Source of the DNA: Streptomyces tendae
GTDB lineage: Bacteria > Actinomycetota > Actinomycetes > Streptomycetales > Streptomycetaceae
Length of the DNA stretch: 64,000 nt
NCBI RefSeq assembly: GCF_014650435.1
Contig: NZ_BMUY01000007.1
Span: 124,001-188,000, forward strand
Reading direction: 5' to 3'
Shown in pieces: positions 16,516-25,381 of the stretch. The notes below the pieces were generated by a model that was not told the origin of the DNA, searched no databases, and saw nothing but the letters and a program-made list of their open reading frames with translations. Made by a program: the position numbers and the translations under genes. How positions within the stretch are numbered: position 1 is the first letter of the stretch; the number at the start of each line of letters is the position of its first letter.

Positions 16516-18753
16516 TCAGTCGTCCGCTCGGTGCCGCTCGGCCCGTCGGAGTCCCTCGGCGCCCCCCGGGCCGGCGATGTCGAGCGACACCGCCGACAGC
16601 GGACAGCCGACGCACGTCAGCACATACCCAGCGGCCTTCTGCTCCGGCGTCAGGCACGTGTCCTCGGGTTGCGTGACCTCCCCGTCGCGCACCCGTGCCG
16701 TGCACTCGCCGCAGCTGCCGACCGTGCAGGAGTACGGCATGGGCAGTCCCGCGGCGAGACCGGCGTCGAGGAGCGTCTGGCCGGGCTCGACCACGGTCGT
16801 GCCGACGACGTTCCCGTTCTCCTCGACCGTCATGTCCTGGGGCGTCCCGGCGGTGAGCGCGGTCGAACCGCCGGTGAAGCGCTCCTGGTGCATGCGCCCG
16901 TCCGGCACGCCGAGACGCCGCAAGACGTCCTGGACGGTGTCCATCAGCGCCTCGGGACCGCAGACGTAGTGATGGGCGCGGTCGGACTGGGGCAGCCCCG
17001 TCACCCACCGGCGGACATCCTCGGCGTCGAGTCGGCCCGCGCGACTGGTGAGGACGTGAGTGACCGCCAGCCGGTCCGGATGGCCCTTCTCCAGACGGGT
17101 CAACTCGTCGCCGAAGATGACGTCCTCGGGATCGCGGCTGCTGTAGAGGAGATCGATCCTGCCGGCCGGCTCCGGGGCCGACAGGCGGGTCCGGATCATG
17201 CTCATCATGGGCGTGATGCCGCTGCCGGCCGCGATCAGTACCAGATGGCCGGGTGCCCGCGCCGCGGCGTGGAAGGTACCCGAGGGGCCGCGCACCGCGA
17301 GGAGGTCCCCGGGACGCAGGTCGCGGTGGACGTGCGTGGAGAAGCGACCGTCCGGCACCCGCTTCACGGTCAGCTCCAGACGCGTCGCGCCGGGGATCGA
17401 AGAGGCCGAGTAGGCACGCCGCAGCGGCTGTCCCGCCACGTCCGTGACCAGGGTGAAGAACTGCCCGGGGTGGAAGTCGAACGGCCCGGCCTCGTCAGTC
17501 GCGTCCGCGAGGACCAGGGTGCGGACGGAGGGCGTCTCGTGGCGTACCTCGAGTACGCGCACGGGTCGAAGAGGGCTTCCCACCCGACTTCCCACCGCCT
17601 CGCCCCGGGTGCCGTCGCCGTGGTCGGCTGCTTGCGGGGCCCGGACGTTGTCGTAGCCTTCTTTGCGCAGCCCGAAGACGTAGGCGCGGTCCGCGACCTT
17701 CCGCATCAGCCGGTTCATCCCGGGAAGGGCGGTGACGAGCCTGATCAGTCGTGCCGACGCGCGTCCGGACTCCGCCGTGCTCGCGGCCAGGTGGGCGCTG
17801 CCCAGGGCCATCATGTCGGGGGCCGGGCCACGGGCGGTCCGTCCCTCGGGCGTCCACAGGCGCGCACCTGCCACCGCGTCGTTGGCGCTCACCTCGGCGT
17901 GCTCCACGTCGATGACGAGCGCGAGATGCGGTGGCACACCGCGCAGCGCCATCGTCTTCAGCAGCGCGGCGTCGTCGGTGATCGCGGCCCGACCGTGGAC
18001 GTGCAGCACACCGCTGCGGCCGGGGACGAGTGCGGCGAGCGAGAGCCGGTCGTCCCGCAGCAGGTTGTGCAGGGTGTCCGCCCGCTTGTTGCCCCTGCGG
18101 TCGGCCAGGACCAGGGTGCGGCCGTCCAGGACGCGGGCCACCGTCTGCCGTTCCCCGCGCGGGCTGGTGTCGCTGCCGCCGTCCGTGTCCCACGTGGACA
18201 GGGCCAGGAAGGGCGAGGCGGCCAGGAAGTCGCTCACACCGGGGTCGGACAACGGGCCCTCGCCCGGGGCCGGTTCGGCCCCCCGGGACGGCGTCGGCGG
18301 TTCCCACAGGCCTGAGCGGATGACGGCCTGCGCGCAGTGCACGTACGCCTCGGCGACGTCCACGGCGGTCTCCCTGCCCCTGTGGCCGTCCCGGAGCGCG
18401 GAGGCGGTGCCGTTGACGCGCAGTACCTCGCCCACGCCGGGCAGCAGGAAGAACAGCGAGACCGGACCCCGTACGACGGTCGGCCCGGGAGTGGGGAAGG
18501 AGAACCGCTGGGGGGAGTGGACGCGCGCGAACCCGGGGGCGCCGCCGACGAAGGTGGTCCGAGCGGTGCCGTCCGCGTCGAGGTGGCCGAAGGCCGCGAT
18601 CGTGCTGTGGGCCAGCACGGCGCGGCAGCCCGCGTCCAGGTAACCGATCTGCTTGCGCCTGATCATCGCGGCCGGGCGGCCGACGACCGCCTCGATCTCG
18701 TCCACGCGGGAGAGCCGGTGCAAGGAGTCCGGCCGGAAGCTGTGCTGCTGCAT
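16516..18753 (-). CDS. fusion of two flavin split-barrel domains, ferredoxin reductase and 2Fe-2S ferredoxin
   Basis: The 745-residue protein has four modules. Two pyridoxamine-phosphate-oxidase-like split barrels span about residues 30-175 (YLDAGCRAVLAHSTIAAFGH) and 195-345 (FLAASPFLALSTWDTDGG). A ferredoxin-NADP-reductase unit follows at about 390-620, with FAD motif RRAYSASS and nucleotide motif AAGSGITPMMS. A plant-type [2Fe-2S] ferredoxin spans about 650-740, with cysteines spaced C-x4-C-x2-C and a fourth in LTCVGC. Electrons should pass from NAD(P)H through FAD to the iron-sulfur cluster, with the split barrels as possible flavin or haem sites. ATG 18753 has AAAGGGA upstream. The gene follows the siderophore-interacting gene by 11 bases. 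Confidence 0.87.
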   Translation of the reverse strand: MQQHSFRPDSLHRLSRVDEIEAVVGRPAAMIRRKQIGYLDAGCRAVLAHSTIAAFGHLDADGTARTTFVGGAPGFARVHSPQRFSFPTPGPTVVRGPVSLFFLLPGVGEVLRVNGTASALRDGHRGRETAVDVAEAYVHCAQAVIRSGLWEPPTPSRGAEPAPGEGPLSDPGVSDFLAASPFLALSTWDTDGGSDTSPRGERQTVARVLDGRTLVLADRRGNKRADTLHNLLRDDRLSLAALVPGRSGVLHVHGRAAITDDAALLKTMALRGVPPHLALVIDVEHAEVSANDAVAGARLWTPEGRTARGPAPDMMALGSAHLAASTAESGRASARLIRLVTALPGMNRLMRKVADRAYVFGLRKEGYDNVRAPQAADHGDGTRGEAVGSRVGSPLRPVRVLEVRHETPSVRTLVLADATDEAGPFDFHPGQFFTLVTDVAGQPLRRAYSASSIPGATRLELTVKRVPDGRFSTHVHRDLRPGDLLAVRGPSGTFHAAARAPGHLVLIAAGSGITPMMSMIRTRLSAPEPAGRIDLLYSSRDPEDVIFGDELTRLEKGHPDRLAVTHVLTSRAGRLDAEDVRRWVTGLPQSDRAHHYVCGPEALMDTVQDVLRRLGVPDGRMHQERFTGGSTALTAGTPQDMTVEENGNVVGTTVVEPGQTLLDAGLAAGLPMPYSCTVGSCGECTARVRDGEVTQPEDTCLTPEQKAAGYVLTCVGCPLSAVSLDIAGPGGAEGLRRAERHRADD

Positions 18754-18764
18754 GTCGGTCCCTT

Positions 18765-19565
18765 TCAGCCGGGGGTCGACCGGCCCAGGCGCCAGTAGCC
18801 GTAGAAGGAGATGTCGCGCTTGGCCACGCCGCGGTCGTCGGCCAAGTGCCGCCGGACGCCGGTGGCCAGCCGGGACTCGCCCGCCGCCCATGCGTAGAGG
18901 GGCCCGTCGGGCAGTTCGGCGTCGCGGACCGCCGCCAGTGCGAGGGTGCCGGGCCGCAGGTTCTCGTCGTCGCGGCTGAGCCAGTGGACGCGCACCCCGG
19001 ATGGTGCGGGGACGTCCCGGACGTCGGCCGCTGTCGCCACCTCCACGAAGACCTCGGTGGGCGGCGGGTGCGGATCGTCCTCCAGGATCGAAAGGATGGC
19101 CGGCAGCGCCGTCTCGTCGCCCACCAGCAGCCGCCCCCGGGCGTGCTCGGGCAGCCGGTACATGGTCCCCAGGTCGAAGATCCCGGCCGGGTCGCCCGGT
19201 CGGACGCGGCGCACCCACGAGGACAGGGGCGAGTCGCCGTGCAGGGCGAACTCGATGTCGATCTCCTGCTCGGCGGGCCGCAGCCGCCGGACGGTCAGGT
19301 TGCGCACCCACGGGCGGACCGCCTTGGCCATGAGCATCACCTGCACCATCCACCGCTCGTTCGAGGCGGTCGGCATCCGCAGCTCCCGCTGCCCGTCCCT
19401 GGTGAAGAAGAGACGGACGGCCTGGTCGCCGCCGCCCCGCACGAGGTCGCGTACGCCGGGACCGCCCAGGGTGACACCGGCGAAGCCCGGTGTGAGCGGC
19501 TCGCACCGCCGCACCTCCAAAGTGATCATCTTGCGCTCTCGGGGGATGCTCAGCTGAGGGATCAC
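18765..19565 (-). CDS. siderophore-interacting protein (FAD-dependent ferric reductase)
   Basis: The 266-residue protein belongs to the SIP/ViuB family. The FAD-binding barrel (about residues 10-125) includes FALHGDSPLSSWVRRVRPGD. The C-terminal SIP domain includes GDETALPAILSILE and YAWAAGESRLATGVRRHL, with the family ending FYGYWRLG. Members reduce ferric siderophores in the cytoplasm to release iron. GTG 19565 has GGGGAG about nine bases upstream; ATG 19529 is an alternative start. It forms an operon with the four-domain oxidoreductase and is divergent from a TetR gene. Confidence 0.88.
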   Translation of the reverse strand: MIPQLSIPRERKMITLEVRRCEPLTPGFAGVTLGGPGVRDLVRGGGDQAVRLFFTRDGQRELRMPTASNERWMVQVMLMAKAVRPWVRNLTVRRLRPAEQEIDIEFALHGDSPLSSWVRRVRPGDPAGIFDLGTMYRLPEHARGRLLVGDETALPAILSILEDDPHPPPTEVFVEVATAADVRDVPAPSGVRVHWLSRDDENLRPGTLALAAVRDAELPDGPLYAWAAGESRLATGVRRHLADDRGVAKRDISFYGYWRLGRSTPG

Positions 19566-19618
19566 GTCCGTGCTCCCCGTCCTCGATGCGCCTTGTTTCC
19601 GCAGCTCATGGCACTATT

Positions 19619-19634
19619 CTGAGTAATAGCTCAG
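19619..19634. promoter_or_regulatory. candidate TetR operator
   Basis: CTGAG (19619-19623) and CTCAG (19630-19634) are inverted around TAATAG. The site lies midway between the divergent SIP and TetR starts and overlaps AT-rich sequence usable as -10 elements. Confidence 0.45.
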
Positions 19635-19675
19635 CTCTTGGCTACTCGCTTTTCGCTGCCCGGAAGGACCTGTGG

Positions 19676-20296
19676 ATGACGTCCGCCGACCGCCGTCTCG
19701 CCCCACGTCGCAAGCCTCGACAGGTGCGCGCGGAACTCACTCGTGAGCGCATCCTCACCGCCGCTGCTCACGTTTTCGCCGACTACGGCTACGCCGCGGG
19801 CACCACCAACCGGATCGCCGAACGCGCCCGCATGTCCATCGGCTCGCTGTACCAGTACTTCCCGAACAAGGACGCCATCCTCGCCGAGCTGTTGGTCCGG
19901 CACATCGACCGCGGCGCGTGGACGGGCGTCGAAGAGCTGGACATGTCGCCCGGCAGCCTGGCGGAGGCGGTCCGGGCGCTGGTCCGCGACGCGATCGACC
20001 ACCACCGCGACGACCCGCAGCTGCTGCGGATCATGTTCGAGGAGGCGCCGGCCTCCAGCGAGCTGATCGAGGCGATCGACCGGCACGGCAGGGCGCGGGT
20101 GAGTCAGGTGCGCGAGGTGTTCGCCCGCCATCCGGACGTCCGGGTGGGCGATCTCGACACGGCCGCGGAACTCGTCGTGGGAACGGTCGAGATGAACACC
20201 CACAAGCTCATGGCGAGCCCGCGGCCCATCCAGGTCGAACGGCTGGAATCGGAGCTGGTCGCCATGATCACCCGATATCTCCGGGGTGACGAGTAG
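19676..20296 (+). CDS. TetR family transcriptional regulator
   Basis: The 206-residue protein has an N-terminal helix-turn-helix, TTNRIAERARMSIGSLYQYF followed by PNKDAILAEL, and a C-terminal helical domain (about residues 80-200). ATG 19676 is preceded by GGAAGGA at seven bases. It faces the SIP/oxidoreductase operon and very likely represses it through the palindrome at 19619-19634. Confidence 0.88.
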   Translation: MTSADRRLAPRRKPRQVRAELTRERILTAAAHVFADYGYAAGTTNRIAERARMSIGSLYQYFPNKDAILAELLVRHIDRGAWTGVEELDMSPGSLAEAVRALVRDAIDHHRDDPQLLRIMFEEAPASSELIEAIDRHGRARVSQVREVFARHPDVRVGDLDTAAELVVGTVEMNTHKLMASPRPIQVERLESELVAMITRYLRGDE

Positions 20297-20311
20297 CGGA
20301 CGGTTGCCGGG

Positions 20312-21001
20312 TCAGGCCTGCGTCGAGTCGCCCGCGTCGCGCACCAGGAGCGCGATCTGGACCCGGTTCTCGACCGCCAGCTTGGCGAACAGGCTGCCCG
20401 TGTGGGCCTTCACCGTCGCGACGGTGATGCGCAGCCGCTCGGCGATCCGCGCGTTGTCCAGCCCGTCCGCGATGGCCCGGGCGGTCTCCCGTTCCCGTTC
20501 GGTCAACACGGACAGCCGCTCGCGTGCGTCCTCGCGGGAGCGCCCACGGACGTGCGGGGAGACCGGGCCCGTGGCCGCGGCGATCACTCGTGCCGTGGCC
20601 GCCGGGGACAGGACGGGGTCGCCGTCCGCGACGGTCCTGACCGCGTCGAGGATGCCGGCGGGCGGGGTGTCCTTGAGGACGAAGCCGAGCGCTCCGGCGC
20701 GCAGCGCCCCGAGCACCAGGTCGTCGGAGTCGAAGGTGGTCAGCATCAGCACCCGCGGCGGATCCGGCCGGGTGAGCAGCTCCCGGGTCGTGTCAAGACC
20801 GTCCCGGCCCGGCATCCGTACGTCCATCAGCACCACGTCGGGCCGCTGCTCGGCCACCGCGGCGAGAGCGGCGTCGCCGTCGGCGGCCTCCGCCACCACG
20901 GTCAGGTCCGGTTCACCGTCGATGACGAGCCTGAGGGCCATGCGCACCAGTTGTTCGTCGTCGACGATGACGACCCGTACGGGATCGCGTCGCGTGTCCA
21001 C
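20312..21001 (-). CDS. NarL/LuxR-type response regulator
   Basis: The 229-residue protein has a receiver domain (about residues 8-125) with VVIVDDEQ, phospho-acceptor aspartate in DVVLMDVRMPGRDG, a switch threonine in LMLTTFD and lysine in FVLKDT. A LuxR-type helix-turn-helix follows (about 160-220: LTEREREtARAIADGLDNAR then ITVATVKAHTGSLFAKL). The GTG start directly follows the TGA of the kinase gene with no gap, so translation is coupled and the two form a two-component system. Confidence 0.92.
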   Translation of the reverse strand: MDTRRDPVRVVIVDDEQLVRMALRLVIDGEPDLTVVAEAADGDAALAAVAEQRPDVVLMDVRMPGRDGLDTTRELLTRPDPPRVLMLTTFDSDDLVLGALRAGALGFVLKDTPPAGILDAVRTVADGDPVLSPAATARVIAAATGPVSPHVRGRSREDARERLSVLTERERETARAIADGLDNARIAERLRITVATVKAHTGSLFAKLAVENRVQIALLVRDAGDSTQA

Positions 21002-22195
21002 TCATGCGCCCCTTTCGTGGCGGTGGGCGGGGCCGTGCGGCCAGGGAAGGCGTGCGGTGAGAACGTACCCGCCGTCGGGCGTGGGGCGGTGGCCCAGTTC
21101 GCCGCCGGCGACGGCGACCCGTTCGCCGAGGCCCAGCAGGCCGAAGCCGGAGGCCGGCGGCCGTGCGGGACCCGGCGGGGCCGGGCCGTTGCGGACGCCG
21201 ACGTCGAGGGTGCCGCCCGCGGCTCCGTCGAGGGTGACCCACACGACCGCGCCGGGGGCGTGCTTGGCGGCGTTGGTCAGCCCTTCCTGAACGATCCGGT
21301 AGCAGGTCCGTCCCACGCCGTCCGGCGGGGTCGCCGTCACCGCGTCGGTGAGCCTGACGTCGAGACCCGAGGCGCGGGTGTCGGCCACCAGGTCGGGAAC
21401 GCGGTCGAGGGAGGGCTGCGGGGGTTCCGGGCGGCCGGGGTCGGCGCGGAGCACGCCGAGGACCTCCCGCAACTCCTCCAGCGCCTGGTGGGAGCCCTCC
21501 GCGATACCGCGGACCAGGACGCGGTTCTCATCGGCCGAGAGGTCGCCCCGGTGGTCGAGGACCCCGGCCTGCATGGCGACCAGGGAGATGCGGTGCGCGA
21601 GGACGTCGTGCATCTCCCGGGCGATCCGGTTGCGTTCGAGGGCCCGTGCCTGTGCCGCCCGTGCGCTCTGCTCGCGTTCCGCGCTCTCCGCCCGTTCGCG
21701 CAGGGACCGCACCTCCACCCGCCGTGCCCCGACGGCCATGCCGGCCGCCACGGCGATCCCCGCGGTCAGCGCCGGCACCACGACCTGGACCCACCACAAC
21801 GTGCCGACCGGATCCTGCGTCGGGTAGACGACGCCGGCCAGCCGGGACGCGGCCACGTAGGCCACGACGACGGCCCCGATCTCCACCGGGCGGCGGCGGG
21901 TGGCGACCGAGCACAGCGCCAGCAGCGCGGCGCCGGTGGCGAACGCCGACACGGTCGAGGCGACCGTGACGGTCAGAGCCACGGTGCGGGGCCACCGGCG
22001 CCGCCACAGGAGCACCGTCAGGCAGCCCAGGGCCACCAGCGGATCGCCGACGAGGATCCAGCAGCCCGCCTCGCCGGACCGGTCCCGCAGCAGCGCGAGG
22101 GCCGAGAGCCAGACCGGCACACTCACCAGCGCGGCCACCAGCAGCCGCCATGCGTGCTGCCAGGCCCCGAGCCGTGGCACAACGTCCTTGTTCAC
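21002..22195 (-). CDS. HisKA_3-type sensor histidine kinase
   Basis: The 397-residue membrane protein has four or five hydrophobic segments in residues 15-150, then a short coiled coil. The dimerisation/phospho-acceptor box is IAREMHDVLAHRISLVAMQA. The ATPase domain has N-box EGLTNAAKHAPG and a G-box-like SGFGLLGLGERVAVAGG. The two-TMs-plus-short-loop layout lacks a large external sensor domain, so it may sense the membrane itself. GTG 22195 lacks a ribosome site; GTG 22180, with AAGGA four bases upstream, is a credible alternative. The partner response regulator is immediately downstream. Confidence 0.9.
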   Translation of the reverse strand: MNKDVVPRLGAWQHAWRLLVAALVSVPVWLSALALLRDRSGEAGCWILVGDPLVALGCLTVLLWRRRWPRTVALTVTVASTVSAFATGAALLALCSVATRRRPVEIGAVVVAYVAASRLAGVVYPTQDPVGTLWWVQVVVPALTAGIAVAAGMAVGARRVEVRSLRERAESAEREQSARAAQARALERNRIAREMHDVLAHRISLVAMQAGVLDHRGDLSADENRVLVRGIAEGSHQALEELREVLGVLRADPGRPEPPQPSLDRVPDLVADTRASGLDVRLTDAVTATPPDGVGRTCYRIVQEGLTNAAKHAPGAVVWVTLDGAAGGTLDVGVRNGPAPPGPARPPASGFGLLGLGERVAVAGGELGHRPTPDGGYVLTARLPWPHGPAHRHERGA

Positions 22196-22251
22196 CGGGC
22201 CATTGTCGCCGCGTCGTGCGACCGGCGGATCAGACCGGAGACGGATGCGCC

Positions 22252-22267
22252 TTGGACCCAGGTCCAA
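22252..22267. promoter_or_regulatory. perfect palindrome between the kinase and peptidase genes
   Basis: TTGGACC (22252-22258) and GGTCCAA (22261-22267) are exact inverted repeats around CA. The site lies in the divergent promoter region of the two-component system and the secreted hydrolase, a natural place for the response regulator to bind. Confidence 0.5.
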
Positions 22268-22378
22268 CCGGCGCCTCTCCTTCGGTCGGACCCGGAGCCG
22301 ACCGCCGGGCCGATGTGCCGACCGCTTCTTATCAACAGACTCGTCCCCGTGCCGGACAACCCCGCAGGAGGACACCCC

Positions 22379-23839
22379 ATGCGCAGAAGCCTGTCCCTCG
22401 CTCTCGTCGCCGTCGCGTTGGCCGCGACCGCGTTGCCGACATCGTCGGCGGCGGCCACGACGACACCACCCAGCACCCTGCAGTGGGGCCCGTGCCCCGA
22501 GGGCGCCGATGCTCCCGGCCTGGAGTGCTCGACGCTCCGGGTCCCGCTGGACTACCGGCATCCGGACGGCCGCCGGATCGAGATGGCCATATCCCGGCTG
22601 GCGAGCGAGAAGCCGGCACAGCGGCGTGGCGTCCTCCTGACCAACCCGGGCGGCCCGGGCGGCTCGGGCCTGCTGTACCCGGCGGTCCTCGCCGCCTCGG
22701 GGCTGCCGCAGAAGGTGCTCGACTCCTACGACATCATCGGCTTCGACCCGCGCGGTGTCGGCCGCAGCACACCGGTGACCTGTGACCTGACGCAGGAGCA
22801 GCAGTGGCGCGGCAACTTCCCGCCGTACGCCCACACCGCGGCCGACGTCAGGCGGGAGGCCGGCCCCGCACGGAAGATCGCCGAGCAGTGCAACAGCTCG
22901 CGGACTGCCTGGATGCTGCCGCACACGACCACCGCCAACACGGCACGCGACATGGACCGCCTCCGCACGGCGCTGGGCGAGCCGAAGCTGTCCTACCTCG
23001 GAGCCTCCTACGGCAGCTACCTCGGCGCGGTCTACACCACGCTGTTCCCGCGGCGCGGCGACCGGATCGTGCTCGACAGCAACCTGGGTCCCGGCGGCTA
23101 CGACATCTCGGCCATGCGACTGTTCGCCCGTGGACTCGAAGACCGCTTCCCCGACTTCGCCGCGTTCGCCGTCGCGCACCCCGAATACGGCCTGGGCTCG
23201 ACGCCGAAGCAGGTCACCGCCAAGTTCTTCGAGCTGGCGGAGCGGCTGGACGCGAAGCCGCGACAGGGTGTCGACGGGGCCGCGTTCCGCGGCCACACCT
23301 TCGAAAGCCTCTACGCCGACGGCCTCATGCCCCGGCTCGCCGAGTTCTGGCAGGCCGTCGACACGGGCGGACAACTGGCCCTCCCAGAGCTGCCCGCCGA
23401 CCTGGAGAACCTCATGTCCGCGCGGTTCGCCGTGGTCTGCCAGGACACGCGCTGGCCGGGGACGGTCCGTGAGTACCAGCGCAACGTCGCCGTCGATCGG
23501 GTCAGGTACCCGATGCTGGGCGGCTCCACGGCCGGCATCAACCCCTGCGCCTTCTGGCCGCGGGCGCGCACCGAGCCGCCGGTACGCATCACCGACCGGG
23601 GCCCGTCCAACGTGCTGATGCTGCAGAACGAGCGCGACCCGGGCACACCGCTCGTCGGAGCCCGGGAACTGCGGCGGGCCTTCGGCGGCCGGGCCACGCT
23701 GGTGACAGCCGACCAGGGCGGTCACGGTGTCTACCCCTACGGCCGCAACACCTGCGCCAACGACGCGGCGACGAGGTTCCTGACCACCGGAGAACGCCCG
23801 GCGCGGGACCTCGCGTGCGGGGCGCAGCCGGGCAAATAG
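22379..23839 (+). CDS. secreted alpha/beta hydrolase, tripeptidyl aminopeptidase (SlpD/TAP) family
   Basis: The 486-residue exported serine hydrolase has a signal peptide, MRRSLSLALVAVALAATALP, with likely cleavage after SSAAA. The alpha/beta-hydrolase fold includes the oxyanion region LTNPGGPGGSG, the nucleophile elbow GASYGSYLG, an acidic residue in NERDPGTP and the histidine in QGGHGVY. The C-terminal part is the TAP-like domain. Family members release tripeptides or process exported peptides outside the cell. ATG 22379 has GGAGGA at seven bases. It is divergent from the two-component system, which may control it. Confidence 0.9.
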   Translation: MRRSLSLALVAVALAATALPTSSAAATTTPPSTLQWGPCPEGADAPGLECSTLRVPLDYRHPDGRRIEMAISRLASEKPAQRRGVLLTNPGGPGGSGLLYPAVLAASGLPQKVLDSYDIIGFDPRGVGRSTPVTCDLTQEQQWRGNFPPYAHTAADVRREAGPARKIAEQCNSSRTAWMLPHTTTANTARDMDRLRTALGEPKLSYLGASYGSYLGAVYTTLFPRRGDRIVLDSNLGPGGYDISAMRLFARGLEDRFPDFAAFAVAHPEYGLGSTPKQVTAKFFELAERLDAKPRQGVDGAAFRGHTFESLYADGLMPRLAEFWQAVDTGGQLALPELPADLENLMSARFAVVCQDTRWPGTVREYQRNVAVDRVRYPMLGGSTAGINPCAFWPRARTEPPVRITDRGPSNVLMLQNERDPGTPLVGARELRRAFGGRATLVTADQGGHGVYPYGRNTCANDAATRFLTTGERPARDLACGAQPGK

Positions 23840-23861
23840 GCGGCAGCTGCGCCGTGACCGG

Positions 23862-24540
23862 TCACCGGTCCAACTCGGCTGGACCGTGCCCCTGGTGGCG
23901 AGCAGCGCTCCGAGTACCGCCTCGGGCGTCTCGACCTGCGGGAGGTGGCCGGTGCGGGGGAGCAGCGTGAACGTGGATCCGGGGATCGCGGCGGCGTATG
24001 CCTCGCCGTACGCGGGATCGACCACGCCGTCGTGATCGCCCCACAGGAAATGGACCGGGACGTCCAGGGTGCCGAGGCGCTCGATCAGGGTCGGGTCGGA
24101 CATGGTGGGGCCCGTGTAGCCGATCAGCGCCGGTACGTCCGGACTCGGGCCGGTGTCGTCGCCCGAGGCCGCCTGCGCCTTGCTCGGGTCGTAGAAGGAG
24201 CGTGCCTGGATCTCGGCCCGCGTAAGGCCGCTGACGTCGGTCATCGGGTGCCCGGGGACCTCGATCCCGATGCCGTCGATGATGACGGCGCCGCTGACGC
24301 GAGGACTGTTCCGCAGGGCCAGCTCGGCGGCCAGCCACCCGCCGAAGGAGTTGCCGACCAACGTCACGTCCGCGAAACCCGGGTGGGTGGGCAGCAGTAC
24401 GAGGGAGTGGGTGCGCTCCGCCAGCAGACCGGCGAAGGCGCTCATGGTCCGCACGCCACCTCCGCCGTGCAGCAGCAGGAACGGCCGGGTGCGGTCGAGG
24501 TCGTGGACGGTGACCTCGGCGCGGAGCTCGCCGGTGCCGT
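23862..24540 (-). pseudogene. decayed alpha/beta hydrolase
   Basis: The minus-strand reading gives a recognisable hydrolase: RPFLLLHGGGGVRTMSAF, nucleophile elbow VGNSFGGWLAAELAL, FLWGDHDGVVDP and catalytic histidine TGHLPQVETPEAV. Three defects are visible. There is no start codon or N-terminus before YGTGELRAEV. About 30 residues are missing between PTHPGFA and DVTLVGN (near 24372), removing the strand and helix that precede the elbow. The C-terminus is frameshifted, the expected stop at 23862 lying in another frame. The gene is therefore non-functional by inspection. A truncated TetR gene abuts its 5' end. Confidence 0.65.
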
Positions 24541-24745
24541 AGAGAGCGCGGTGCGGGAGCAGGGCCGCGGCGAGATCGCCGCCCGGTTCCTGTCGGCCCT
24601 CGCACTGCTCGCCCTCGACACCGCCCACCGCCGCTGGATCGCCGACCCCGACGGGCGGAGCTACGGCGAGCACGCGCACGAGACCCTGGACGAACTCGTC
24701 GCCCAGGCGAGCGAACTGCCCGGTGCCCAGGCACGGAAGGGCTGA
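24539..24745 (+). pseudogene. C-terminal fragment of a TetR regulator
   Basis: About 68 codons read VESAVREQGRGEIAARFLSA, then LALLALDTAHRRWIADPDGR and a final helix to TGA at 24743. This is the C-terminal dimerisation region of a TetR protein. The DNA-binding half is absent; the reading begins exactly where the broken hydrolase starts on the other strand. A single deletion across a divergent hydrolase/TetR pair explains both truncations. Confidence 0.55.
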
Positions 24746-24864
24746 CTCGGCACCGCGCGACGCACAAGCCGCCAACCCCACTCGCGGAGAACGCCTCGGC
24801 CGTTCGGGTGGGTTCGACGCCCACCGGCGCGTTCTCGCGGCGTCGTCCCCGCAGGTGGCGGAGC

Positions 24865-25359
24865 ATGCCACGCATGCTGTCCGGTCTCCTGGCCAGATTG
24901 GTCAAACTACTGCTCGGACGCCAAGGCGGTTCGCTGCACCTGAGGGCTTCGTGTGCCGCGACGTTCCTACTGGTGATCGTGATCCTCGTGGGTTCCTACT
25001 GCGCCGTCCTCGCCGAGCGCGGCGCACCGGGGGCGCAGCTGACCACCTACCCGCGGGCCCTGTGGTGGTCCGTGGAAACCGCGACGACCGTCGGCTACGG
25101 CGACCTGTATCCGGTCACCTTGTGGGGACGGCTCGTGGCCGTGGTGGTGATGGTCGCCGGGATCACCGCCTTCGGTCTGGTCACCGCCGCGCTGGCCACC
25201 TGGTTCGTCGGCAGGGAACAAGAACGCCGGGGGCACTTCGTGCGCCGCACCGAGAAGGCCGCCGAGGAGGTGTACGCGCAGGCGGACCGAGCGCTGCACG
25301 AGCGTTTCGACCGGTTGGAGCGGATGCTCGAAGACAACCGTGGAGGTTCCTCCCCGTGA
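24865..25359 (+). CDS. two-TM potassium channel
   Basis: The 164-residue membrane protein has TM1 (FLLVIVILVGSYCAVLAE), a pore helix with the selectivity filter TTVGYGD, and TM2 (LVAVVVMVAGITAFGLVTAA). A cytoplasmic coiled-coil tail rich in Glu and Arg follows (about residues 115-155). This is the minimal Ion_trans_2 potassium channel layout, likely working as a tetramer. Starts at ATG 24865 or ATG 24874 are both possible; GGAG lies one base before the first and ten before the second, so 24874 may be the true start. Confidence 0.87.
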   Translation: MPRMLSGLLARLVKLLLGRQGGSLHLRASCAATFLLVIVILVGSYCAVLAERGAPGAQLTTYPRALWWSVETATTVGYGDLYPVTLWGRLVAVVVMVAGITAFGLVTAALATWFVGREQERRGHFVRRTEKAAEEVYAQADRALHERFDRLERMLEDNRGGSSP

Positions 25360-25381
25360 CGGCGCGCCCGCGTCACCTCCT

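Noticed and set aside
16516..19506. One continuous minus-strand frame covering both redox genes
   Set aside because: The siderophore-interacting protein is encoded in another frame from 18765 to 19565, and the fusion protein has its own ATG and ribosome site at 18753.
24808..24864. N-terminal extension of the potassium channel from GTG 24808
   Set aside because: The added residues are Arg-rich and unlike channel N-termini, and GGAG lies near ATG 24865/24874 instead.
21002..24871. A single minus-strand open frame of about 1290 codons
   Set aside because: It is the kinase frame running on through antisense of the peptidase gene into the decayed hydrolase. Only the kinase part and the hydrolase remnant have protein-like sequence; the rest reflects the high GC content.
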